From Cyrtodaria siliqua (lineage: Eukaryota; Mollusca; Bivalvia; Adapedonta; Hiatellidae): a stretch of 64,000 nucleotides of DNA. Within the stretch, counting starts at the first letter, position 1, and each line of letters starts with the position of its first letter. Below are positions 34,057 to 44,142 of the stretch, one piece after another. The notes below the pieces were generated by a model. That model was not told the DNA's origin, ran no database searches, and worked only from the letters and a program-made list of their open reading frames with translations. A program made the translations under genes and the position numbers. The stretch is taken from the NCBI GenBank assembly GCA_037043455.1, contig JAWPHD010011239.1, positions 21,748 through 85,747 of the forward strand, written 5' to 3'.

Positions 34057-35164
34057 GTATGTTTTTGGACGGAGGTTGTGTGTCTTAGAGAATAAACCTT
34101 AGAGGGTTTATGTTTCATATCCCATATGGAGTGTGCAATAATGTTGGTTGAATGGTGATTTACCTCATTTTCAGCACATTTTTTAGGTTATATAGTATGA
34201 TAGTCAATGTTTTGGGGGGTGGGAGGGCTTATTAGAATGCTTTTCGTAAGCCAGTACACATTTTAATTTCCTTATATAATGCTAACAAATAAGTGAGACA
34301 AAGTCCCTGTGCCGTAACTCATTACCAGTAGTTTACTAAGTCGAAAACGTCACTATTGGAAATCATACGGTAGTTTGTTAAACCCGACTTTGTTTTGACT
34401 GCTAGGTAGTGTCACACGCTGTAACTGACTTTGATTGACAGGTAGAATCGATAGGTTTCGTCGTTTCTAAGGTTGTTTCTAAGGTTGTTTCTAAGGCATC
34501 CACGCGGTATGACGTAATACATTACACATTTTCTAACTCGCTTAATTCCAGTTCATTTTATGATTTACCGTATGGATACGTCTGGTTGGGGAAAAAGCAA
34601 GCGGGCATTCTCCACGTCATTTAAACTGAAATTAAATTCATAAGTGTGTGTATACTGTTTCTTGGATTTTAACCACTTTTACACCTCAAGGTAAGATTAT
34701 TTTTTAGTTATTGGTACTCTTTATGTAACATTCTACGTAGTAGGGACAAAAAAAGTGGAAAATTTGCAGGATAACATGTTTAAACAATCTTTGTTTCAGT
34801 CACTTTACCATTACACAACACCAATTATACACAGTCCTGTTGTCCTTTGTTGTCAACACTAATCCTTTTCAAAATGTGCATTGACCATTCACTGGACAAT
34901 GGACTTTGTGTACTCGTATAGGTCTATTCATAACAAAGAAATATTGAGAAAGATAAAATGTGATTTTCTAAACAGTATATGGATATATTTTACTATATCT
35001 TATCCCTACTACCTAGATTGGTTATTAAATAATTTTATTTTCCGAATATTGTGTACAAATACTCAGATATGTGTTAGTCCAGGATTTGGCAAAATCCCTA
35101 TATAATTCAATGTGATTTCCAAAGAATATAAATGAACCTTAAGCTATCTTGAATTTCAGCTAAT

Positions 35165-35745
35165 ACAGTTATATTATGTTATTGCTGTATGTTATGTTAT
35201 GTTATCGCTGTATGTTATATTATCTCTGTATGTCATGTTATTGTTGTTTGTTATATTATGTTATTGCTGTATGTTATGCTATATTATTGCTGTATGTTAT
35301 GCTATGTTATTGCTGTATGTTATAATATGTTATTGCTGTATGCTACATTATGTTATTGCTGTATGTTATGCTGTATGCTATATTATGTTATTGCTGTATG
35401 TTATGCTATGTTATTGCTGTATGTTATGCTGTATGCTATATTATGTTATTGCTGTATGTTATGCTGTATGCTATATTATGTTATTGCTGTATGTTATGCT
35501 GTATGCTATATTATGTTATTGCTGTATGTTATGCTATGTTATTGCTGTATGTTATGCTGTATGCTATATTATGTTATTGCTGTATGTTATTGATATATGC
35601 TACATTGTGTTATTGATGTATGTTATACTATGTTATTGATGTAAGCTACATTTATGTTATGCTATGTTATTGATGTATGTTATGCTATGTTATTGCTGTA
35701 TTTTATATTATCTTATTGATGTATGCTACATTATGTTATTACATA
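35165..35745 (+). repeat. Tandem repeat TTATGTTATTGCTGTATG, compound
   Basis: An 18-bp unit alternates with TTATGCTGTATGCTATATTA, giving a compound unit of about 36 bp in the middle (35350-35590). The result is a hydrophobic open frame in several phases (VMLLLYVMLYAILCYCC), which is a by-product of the repeat. Confidence 0.9.
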
Positions 35746-36169
35746 CCTTACTATAAATAGTAACACAATTCAGTAGAAAAACAATGATTATCAGTCCTTT
35801 TTCGAAATCCATAATCGGCACACTGTGCCATTATGGATTATGGAAAATCGGCACAGTAGCAACAGACTGTCCGCACGCGATGACTTCGACGTCATCAAGC
35901 AACATGACTTCAACATCATCAACATAGAGCGCAGGAGCGGATGATGAAATCTCGACTGCAGTTTTCACAGCCCAGTAAATATTGTTTTCAATAAATCATT
36001 ATAGATCTAGTGACAGACGTGGTTTTTAAAAACAGACAGGGCAGAAAACTGATTTTAAAGTAGTTTTTTAATTTAACATAAGTAATTCATTTATATGCAA
36101 AACATTTGTTAGTAGACTACTTATATGTTTAAATCGTACCGTTTTGTTCTTCTTCTCCATTTATAGTAA

Positions 36170-36885
36170 GGTATGTAATATCAAGTTTCGTTGAAATCTG
36201 GCCAGGGGTTCAGGAGAACTAGCCCAGAAAAAGTTTGTGTATCAAAACCCTTTGAAGGGCCATAACTCTGCCAAAAATCTGTCAATCAAAACACGACAAT
36301 CATATGCACAACTAGACCTGGAACTGATCATCCCTAAAAAGTTTCGTTTAAATCCGGCCAGCGGCTCAGGAGAACTAGTCCAGACAAAGTTTGTGTATTA
36401 AAACTTTCAAAGGGCCATAACTTTGTCAAAATAATTCCACTGGAACACGGTGACGATATGTACAACAAGGCTTGGTACTGATCATCCCTGAAAAGTTTCA
36501 TTCAAATCTGGCCAAATGAAGGCCATTTCGTCTTAAAGAAGCAAAATACAGAATTTTTAACTAAATCGAGGGCCATAACTTTGGTGTTACTAATCCGATA
36601 TGGTTACTTGTCCGAGCTTTCATTGCTATTAACAATCTGGTAAAGTTTGGTAAAGATCGGACGAAAAATGAATGCACTCTACCGCTCGAGTCAAAATATA
36701 GCATTTTTAACTAAATCAAGGGCCATAACTTTGCTGTCACTGGTCTGATTTGGCTGGTTTTCGAACTTGTCCGAGCTTTCATTGATATTAACAATGTCAC
36801 AAGTTTGGTAAAGATCGGATGAGAAATGAAGGCACTATCGTCTTAACGAGGCGAAATATAGCATTTTTAACAAAGTCAATTTTCA
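36170..36885 (-). mobile_element. Composite element family B, fragment
   Basis: It has the family B core on the opposite strand to 9716: GAAGGGCCATAACTCTGCC, GATCATCCCTGAAAAGTTTC, ACTAAATCAAGGGCCATAAC, GTCTTAACGAGGCGAAATAT. Neither terminal motif (CTCTACTGGCC hairpin, AGGCCCTCTTGGGCC) is present, so both ends are lost. Confidence 0.75.
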
Positions 36886-38125
36886 GTACATGACTACATG
36901 GCATACTTATTTTTCTCTCCCCATTTTTTTATTTATTTAAGAATCGATTTGTTAATGTTCGATATTTATGCATTTTTGATTGCTGAGAGTGAATTGCAAA
37001 CTCCATAAAAATTTGCCATTCACTACCGGTATTCAAATCCATATGAACATCGACAATTTGCAAATCATGTTATAGTACCAACAATAACGCCTCTTGATAG
37101 AAGGATAATGATTAATTTAGTAAAGTGGCTGAGTGATTTCTGGTGACGAGTGATTTTTTGTGACCTTATGATATGGATCCCAATTGGTGCAAAGTAATAA
37201 ATAAACAGACATTGTACAATATATGGTGTTGTATTTGCCTGTTGAATGGACTGGTCTTGCCAGTGCCACTACGGAACCCCTGCTAGTCAGCTGTGTAAAC
37301 ACATTCCCAGACTTATTTCGTTCAGTAGATATGAACTCATCAGAGAGTATTCATTGCTTATAAAGAAGCAGTAAGGAATGGGTGAATGTGATTTTGTCTC
37401 TCTTTGTAAACACGCAGGTAGCCTTTGAAGTAGACGGTTTGTCCTGGTAGCTAGTGATTGCCGGTAACAGTCTATAGACATTATGGTAGCTGGTTGTAGC
37501 TGGTTACTGTCTAGCGATAGTCGTTGATGGTAATGTAGCCGGTGATAGCCAGCATGGCCAGGTTTGCCGTTTAATAGACTATAAATGACGATTGCAGGTT
37601 ATGATGGGCAATTGTGAATGGCAGATGTTTGGTTACATGGACCTTTCACAGCTTGTATTTAAGTTGAAAACCTACTAGTTCCTGAGAATTCAGATACAGT
37701 TTTTTAGGTCCTCACAGCTACTAGTTCACGATCAATGATTAAGTTGTTTGTTTGTTATTTGCTACTAACAATTGGCATAGTTGCTATTTCTGCAGTTATT
37801 TGCTAAATTTAACCTAGGATAGGTTTGACATAATGATCATTTCTGAAAAACAACTGTCCACATAAGTATGTCCATTGGTACAGAAAGGTACCAAGTGTAT
37901 ATGTAACAAGGAGCACTTGATGGTACCTTGCGCTCTATCAAACTTGATGGTACCTTGCTCTATCAAACTTGGTGGTACCTTGCTCTATCAATCGGACAAA
38001 TTATGTTCATTGGTTCTATAGAATAAGAGCAGAATTCTTGAATGATGGATCAAACTGCTTTCTTTAAAACTGAAATATACTGATGCAAGGATCATCCATG
38101 TCAAATTTGGTTAGAATTGGTTAAA

Positions 38126-38907
38126 AGGACACGCTCCAGAAGTAAAGGACACTCTCCAGAAGTAAAGGACACGCTCCAGAAGTAAAGGACACGCTCCAGA
38201 AGTAAAGGACACTCTCCAGAAGTAAAGGACACGCTCCAGAAGTAAAGGACACTCTCCAGAAGTAAAGGACACTCTCCAGAAGTAAAGGACACTCTCCAGA
38301 AGTAAAGGACACGCTCCAGAAGTAAAGGACATGCTCCAGAAGTAAAGGACACTCTCCAGAAGTAAAGGACACTCTCCAGAAGTAAAGGACACGCTCCAGA
38401 AGTAAAGGACATGCTCCAGAAGTAAAGGACACTCTCCAGAAGTAAAGGACACGCTCCAGAAGTAAAGGACACTCTCCAGAAGTAAAGGACACGCTCCAGA
38501 AGTAAAGGACACTCTCCAGAAGTAAAGGACACTCTCCAGAAGTAAAGGACACTCTCCAGAAGTAAAGGACACTCTCCAGAAGTAAAGGACACTCTCCAGA
38601 AGTAAAGGACACGCTCCAGAAGTAAAGGACACTCTCCAGAAGTAAAGGACACGCTCCAGAAGTAAAGGACACGCTCCAGAAGTAAAGGACACTCTCCAGA
38701 AGTAAAGGACACTCTCCAGAAGTAAAGGACACGCTCCAGAAGTAAAGGACACTCTCCAGAAGTAAAGGACACTCTCCAGAAGTAAAGGACACTCTCCAGA
38801 AGTAAAGGACACTCTCCAGAAGTAAAGGACATGCTCCAGAAGTAAAGGACACTCTCCAGAAGTAAAGGACACGCTCCAGAAGTAAAGGACACTCTCCAGA
38901 AGTAAAG
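38126..38907 (-). repeat. 20-bp minisatellite, 39 near-identical units
   Basis: The unit on the + strand is AGTAAAGGACACTCTCCAGA. The only variation is at two neighbouring sites: GACACTCT, GACACGCT or GACATGCT. There are no length changes at all, which means very recent expansion or homogenisation. All three reverse frames are open for more than 260 codons because 20 bp is not a multiple of 3 and no phase makes a stop; they read FTSGECPLLLERVLYFWRVS in rotation and are not proteins. Confidence 0.97.
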
Positions 38908-39220
38908 CGTACACTGAGCAAAAGCAAATAACTGTCTAATTTTTAATCAGTGAAATGTATACATGGAAGCATGATTATAGACCCAAATAAGCAGGTAGTC
39001 ATAAATGTGTTCATTTGAAGAAAAAAAAGATTTTACTTATAGTTGGTTCAAATAGCTGGGACCGCAATTTTTACATTTCTGTAGCTCACAGTATCTCTTG
39101 CATCACATAACTGTCCCGTATAGCTCAATCACATAACTGTCCCATCCAGCTCAATCGGGAATGCGTTCGTCTTACCCATAAGTGTAATATAAATGTGGCT
39201 TGAAGTTGAATCACACAAAA

Positions 39221-39310
39221 TGGTACTCTTGGTTTGTTTGTACCACTATGTGGTACTCTTGGTTTGTTTGTACCACTATGTGGTACTCTTGGTTTGTTTG
39301 AACCACTATT
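39221..39310 (+). repeat. 30-bp tandem repeat, three copies
   Basis: Three copies of TGGTACTCTTGGTTTGTTTG followed by TACCACTATG; the third has one change (AACCACTATT). Confidence 0.93.
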
Positions 39311-39819
39311 GAATTCTGTCAAAATATCTTGTTTCTATTTAATAATGGTAGCTGTGTATGTTTCCGACATAATTATTTTGTTTTTATAAGCGCAGTTTTG
39401 GAGGACCTGTCTTTTTTCTTATGAACGGACAATGGGTAAAACATTAGCGCATAAACCTTTCTGGCCTTTGGCCACAACAGCTAAAACACATCTAGACCAA
39501 TAGGTTGATATATGAGGCAATCTGCATCAGAATAGCTGGATTGGTATTTAAATATGCTCTTAAACTGACATAATATAATAACAATCTTGTTTCTTGTTTC
39601 TATGGAAACACAAATTACATTTATATAAGAACATTCTATTTAGCATTAGAAATAGCCATAACGTTCATGTATTTAACAACTTCATAAAGATTCCTTTAAC
39701 AGTTTTCAAGTTACACTCCAAAAACAAGTACTTTGACAAATTTACTAATCTTTTTTTAAACTAGAAAATCTGCAGCCAGTCACATACAAATGGACTTTAA
39801 TGTAAAACTTCTTTCGTAT

Positions 39820-39906
39820 GTACTTAAGGATGGACAGAGGGATGGACAGAGGGAAGTACAGACAGTCAGACAAGGGTAACGCTATACTATTGTGGCAGGG
39901 CATAAC
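39820..39906 (+). repeat. Dispersed repeat family D, copy 2
   Basis: It reads GGACAGAGGGATGGACAGAG, then CAGACAAGGGTAACGCTATA and GTGGCAGGGCATAACA, as in 33305-33390. Confidence 0.6.
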
Positions 39907-40063
39907 AATATGGATTATTAAGTTCTCTATGCACAAAAGACCACTATGATGTTATTTGACTTGATGGAGTATCACCACAGTATCCTGTATCAATGTTCAA
40001 ATACAGAGAGAATAGTAAGATGTGACACAGTAACTTCTGTCTTACACCCGACAGTCAACTTAC

Positions 40064-40191
40064 ATGGAAACACGTGGGAGGCTACAGAGACTGGTTTATC
40101 AGCATCCTCAGTGGCTGGCTCGGTAAGCTTGGCAGGAGGAATTCCTCGCCCAACCACGATAAAATACACACCCACAAACGAGATGCCACAT
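40064..40191 (-). CDS. NIPAL2: NIPA-like Mg2+ transporter, penultimate exon
   Basis: On the - strand: acceptor ATATTTCAG, one base completing a Gly codon, 42 codons, one base of the next codon, donor CAT|GTAAGT. It reads CGISFVGVYFIVVGRG and then a polar segment ending VASHVF-P. The first part is the last transmembrane helix of the NIPA fold; human NIPAL2/3 have a GC-L-x-FLGVFL-TRNR segment here as I recall. The rest begins the cytosolic tail. Phase agrees with both neighbours (42269 and 26157). Confidence 0.9.
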
Positions 40192-40504
40192 CTGAAATAT
40201 AAAGCATTACATGTAAAACAGTTGCCAAAATAATTTTGTGTCTGGCAGGGCAAAGTTAACCTTTTTGTATGGAAATGGTAAAATCGTTTACATCCTGTAA
40301 TAAAACATAGATGCATTGTTTTTGTTTTTTCATTGGACACAAGTTTATAAAGTTTGTAATGGCATGCCTCTTATTCTTAATAGAATAAATTTAATTGAAA
40401 AACTGTTTATTAGAAAGCTAAAGCTTTTCTTAAAAACACACTGAGCATAATTATACACATTTGGCTACAGTTACTTCTCTTTCCTATGGAAGAATAATGA
40501 GGGG

Positions 40505-40887
40505 AAACAAGATGTCAATGACCTTGAAGCTCTACTGATAGGTTTTGATAGCTAGAACAGCATTTCTGTTAAGTTTCATGAAAATCTGTCAAGTAGTTTC
40601 AGAGGAGTAGTTGCTACAAGTTCTTACTATATAACTCTATGTAAACAAAGATGGCCACTGGCAGCCATGTTTAATGTCGAATCAAATAATTTTCAACACG
40701 GACCAACATCATGTCATGCTGATCATTTTAGAAAAAGTCCCATATCATTATCACTTATAGTTTTTAAGAAGTAGTCGCTACAAATTTGTTGTTTAAAAAT
40801 CTATTTTTAGCCGTGGTGGCCATCTTGACAAGTATTTCAGAGGAGTAGTCACTACAAGCGTTTCAGAGAGTTGTGTGACTTTTGATT
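40505..40887 (+). mobile_element. Composite element family E, fragment
   Basis: It resembles 27035-28100: CAATGACCTTGAAGCTCTAC, AAGTAGTTTCAGAGGAGTAG, AAAGATGGCCACTGGCAGCC, AGAAAAAGTCCCATATCA. The right end runs up to the foldback at 40893. Confidence 0.8.
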
Positions 40888-40892
40888 ATATA

Positions 40893-41724
40893 CTCAGCAA
40901 AAATAAAAAGTATCCAGTTTGTTTTCCTGCAAAATCTGAGACAGTAAGAAAGAACAAACAATAGTAGTATGATTTTCTTTTAATAACATCTTTGTTTGAT
41001 GTTCGCACAAAATTTCATCGAAATATACTAAATGCTTAAAAAATAAATCAAACTTTAAAAACATAGGTGTGAAAACAAAATTAACAAAACTTAACAAATA
41101 ACTTAACAAATGTAAAGATTAGCGACAATAGCACAGATTTAGCAGTCTAAGCCAATTCAAATACACAGAAAAATGTTCAAAACCTCACTAATATCTCACG
41201 TGTCCACCGTTACACCGAATACACTAAAAAATGCGACGTCGCATGCTTCTGACGTAACGACTGACGAAGCATCAAGCATATTTAGGACATCGTGTACGTC
41301 AGGATGACCCTATCGAAAGTGTTCAGCACTTGTCTGCAAATGGAACGCATTAGCTCCAAATTCGTCAGTCATTACGTCAGAAGCATGCGACGTCGCATTC
41401 TTGCGCGTATTCGGTGTAACGGTGGACACATGAGATATTAGCGAGGTTTTGAATATGTTTCTGTGTATTTGAATCGACTTAAGACTGCTGAATCTGTGAT
41501 TATTGTCGTTACCTTTACATTTGTTAAGTTTTGTTAATTTTGTTTTCACACCTATGGTTTTAAAACTGATTTATTTTTTTATTATTCGGTATATTTCGAT
41601 GAAATTTTGTGCGAACTTCAAACAAAGATGTTATTAAAAGAAAATCATGCTACAATTGTTAGTTCTTTCTTACTGTCTCAGATTTTGCAGGAAAACAAAG
41701 TGGATACTTTTTATTTTTGCTGAG
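40893..41724. mobile_element. Foldback element with arms of about 370 bp
   Basis: Ends CTCAGCAAAAATAAAAAGTA and TACTTTTTATTTTTGCTGAG are inverted; the arms run to about 41268 and from about 41361 with few differences (ATGCGACGTCGCATGCTTCT is inverted on both sides of a 92-bp centre). TATA flanks both ends (40889-40892, 41725-41728), of which TA is probably the target duplication of a Tc1/mariner-type element. No transposase was seen. Confidence 0.88.
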
Positions 41725-41935
41725 TATAGTATTTATGTAAACTATCTATACCGCGCTGGAAATAAACATATTTACTTTACTATGAAAGAACTTTCATCTA
41801 AATTGGCCGTGTAATGATCTTGTTTCCGGGATGTATGAGCTGCTTGTGACAGAGTTCATGCAACAAATAGGATATGCATATAACAAAATATGCTTCTACA
41901 TGCACCTGTCAATAATCTAATTTCATGGTAAAGTT

Positions 41936-42165
41936 TGTTTTGTTTGTCTGAATGGTGTTTTACGTCATTTTTAGCACATGTAAGGCCATATATGATGGTA
42001 ATTTTTTTGTGGTAGAGGCCGACCAGAACCAGTTCTGTATACCTCCTGCCATACATAAGAATCAACACTTTCTCACTTGACAAGACAAGCTCATACTGGG
42101 ATTCAAACCCGCAGTGGCGAGGAAGTTTTAGACGCAGCATCTTTACTATCCCAGCCATGAAGGCA
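41936..42165 (-). mobile_element. Likely tRNA-derived SINE, second family
   Basis: Read on the - strand it starts CATGGCTGGGATAGTAAAGA (A-box-like) and has GCGGGTTTGAATCCC (B-box-like), then a body with GGCAGGAGGTATACAGAACT and GACGTAAAACACCATTC. Related pieces are at 20916-21045 and 34140-34215. Confidence 0.6.
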
Positions 42166-42268
42166 CTTCATAGTAAAGTAAACAGAATTATAGACTTTGG
42201 TGTAGTCACATGATGCGATATCACCAACGGAAGGTAGATGGAAATGTTATCAATATAATATTACTTAC

Positions 42269-42421
42269 CCAAAGAGGAACACAAATATGTCCAATACTGT
42301 CATACCCCAGAACTCCTTGAAGAACACAATACCGGCAATTATGGCGCTCAGTGTGAAGAAAACAAAATTGGTGGGAACCACTGTGGTAGACTCAAAGTTC
42401 TTCATGGCCTGGTTGAGGTAC
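42269..42421 (-). CDS. NIPAL2: NIPA-like Mg2+ transporter, internal exon
   Basis: On the - strand: acceptor ATGAACAG, then G completing a Lys codon; 50 codons; two bases of a Gly codon; donor GG|GTAAGT. It reads YLNQAMKNFESTTVVPTNFV and FFTLSAIIAGIVFFKEFWG, then MTVLDIFVFLFG. This is the most diagnostic part of the NIPA family (Pfam Mg_trans_NIPA, formerly DUF803): a YLN-A-x-FDS loop, a VP-x-x-FVFFT helix, a SAI-AG-F-x-EF turn. Human NIPAL2 has VPVNHIFFTISAIIAGIIF here as I recall. The product should be a multi-pass membrane magnesium transporter. Confidence 0.95.
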
Positions 42422-42479
42422 CTGTTCATAAAAAACCCACTCAGATCTACAGAAACAGTTTGGATTTATAATTAAATAT

Positions 42480-42665
42480 TTTAAACATATTGCTTTACAT
42501 TGATTGCGAAACAAGTTCTTGCAACTTATATTTATCACTCCAGATGTTTTCCTGGGTAGAACTAGTGTTAAGCAATGTGGACTTATTATGTTGCTCAACG
42601 ATAAATAACAAAGCAATGGCGAGGATCAAACCCCGGACGCTCTACCACTGGACCGCACACACAAC
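42480..42665 (-). mobile_element. tRNA-derived SINE, copy 2 (reverse)
   Basis: The reverse complement has a head GGTCCAGTGGTAGAGCGTCC (A box) then GGGTTTGATCC (B box), and a body with TAACACTAGTTCTACCCAGG and GAACTTGTTTCGCAATC, matching 6478-6690. The distance between A and B boxes is much shorter than in copy 1, so part of the head is deleted. Confidence 0.85.
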
Positions 42666-43148
42666 TATAATGAAATAAACATATCTGTACTAAGGCCTTC
42701 ACATCACCTTATGTATCCGTTTTCATTTTGACAGCAATACCAGGCTGAGTTAATGTTTTCATTAACGGTCACATATATATGAAAAGCCATCAGATCGAGG
42801 AGATCGTCTATGTGTAAATGAACCAATGTTAAATGTACACAATAATATATTTTAAATCATAAATAAAAAACAGGAACTGTTGGAAGTCCCTAAAAAAGTG
42901 GATCCTTGTGCGATATCCAAAGGTATATAATTTTGTAAAAATACAACACAGAGTTAGGAAACCTTGAGACAAACATTTCTTGCATACCGGACAAGGATAT
43001 CCGTCATTTTACCGGGGCTAGATATTTCCATCTCACCCTAGGGTCGAGATAAAATTCACGCGCGCCAACATCCGGTATGCAGGAAAACATGTAAAACGTT
43101 AGTAGCTGGCGGCGTCAACGCGCAAAATGTCTCTGATATGCAAGAAAA

Positions 43149-43305
43149 AGAATCTATCATGTGTATTCGGTTCAGATAGGGAATTCCAACACTCGGTATA
43201 AGTGTTTTAATCGGAACCTCGGCAGAGCCTCGGTTCCGATAAAAACACTTATACCTCGGGTTGGAATTCCCTATCTTCACCGGATACCCATGAAAGATTC
43301 TTATA
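43149..43305. repeat. Hairpin element with arms of about 77 bp
   Basis: AAGAATCTATCATG-GTATTCGGTTC, GATAGGGAATTCCAACACTC and GGTATAAGTGTTTTAATCGG are mirrored by CCGATAAAAACACTTATACC, GGTTGGAATTCCCTATC and CATGAAAGATTCTT, around a CTCGG-CAG-AGCCTCGG centre. Confidence 0.85.
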
Positions 43306-43589
43306 GTCTGTGATGTTTCATACATCGTGACTTACAGTTTTAGAGATAACTAGGTCACAGCCTGCATGTCGAGCCCTATAAGAAGTAGTCCAGGTTTTTT
43401 ATTAGACCAAATTTATCCAATGTCTATCCCATCAGATATTCCTTCCTTACATACTTATTATTTAATTATTGTCAGAGTTTGGTGAAAATCGTGCAAGAAA
43501 GGAGCAAGATATGCATGTCCTAGTGGAGATTTCTAATTTATGTCATAAACAATGGGGGACACATGTGTTAGTGGAGACTGAACATGACC

Positions 43590-43955
43590 TATATTTCATC
43601 AAAGGTAGGTCACAGCAACCTGAAATGTTGCCCATGATGTAAGATGTATATATTTCATCAAAGGTAGGTCACAGGAACCTGAAATGTTGCTCATGATGTA
43701 AGATGTATATATTGCATCAAAGGTAGGTCACAGGAACCTGAAATGTTGCACATGATGTGAGATGTATATATTTCATCAAAAGTAGGTCACAGCAACCCGA
43801 AATGTTGCCCATGAAGTAAGATGCATATATTTCATCAAAGGTAGGTCACAGCAACCAGAAATGTTGTCCATGATGTAAGATGCATATATTTCATCAATAG
43901 TAGGTCACAGCAACCCGAAATGTTGCCCATGATGTAAGATGCATATAAGAAACAT
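43590..43955 (+). repeat. 59-bp tandem repeat, six copies
   Basis: Units contain GTAGGTCACAGCAACCTGAA, ATGTTGCCCATGATGTAAGA and TGCATATATTTCATCAAAG. Flanks (AGTTTGGTGAAAATCGTGCA at 43476 and the like at 43956) suggest a composite element core; a single further unit occurs near 47226. Confidence 0.88.
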
Positions 43956-44142
43956 TCTGGTGAAGTTTGGTGAAAATTCTGCAAGAAAGAAGCAAGAGCG
44001 TAGCGGAAATTGGACTGACCAACATTTAGGTTTTATGAGCTAAATTGCATTAGGAGATTTATATATGTCTTAATTAACAGGCTAATTAGCTCTTAAACCC
44101 AAGTCCTTAATGAGTTTTTGCCCCCTAAACCTTGTTTCTACA

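Larger units (their letters stand above)
26158..40063 (-). other. NIPAL2: NIPAL last intron (13.9 kb)
   Basis: This stretch lies between the exons 40064-40191 and 25958-26157 and contains a composite element, the signal-exon array on the opposite strand, and 21-, about 36-, 20- and 30-bp tandem arrays. Segments with nothing recognised: 31100-31925, 32500-33300, 34220-35160, 37120-38120. Confidence 0.65.

Noticed and set aside
34881..35105. 74-codon frame
   Set aside because: AT-rich chance frame without motifs or splice context.
35189..35639. 146-codon hydrophobic frame resembling a membrane protein
   Set aside because: It is a translation of the TTATGTTATTGCTGTATG repeat; several phases are open.
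38101..38927. Three overlapping reverse open frames of 263-268 codons
   Set aside because: They are one 20-bp unit read in three phases (FTSGECPLLLE, VLYFW); no start context, splice sites or family similarity.
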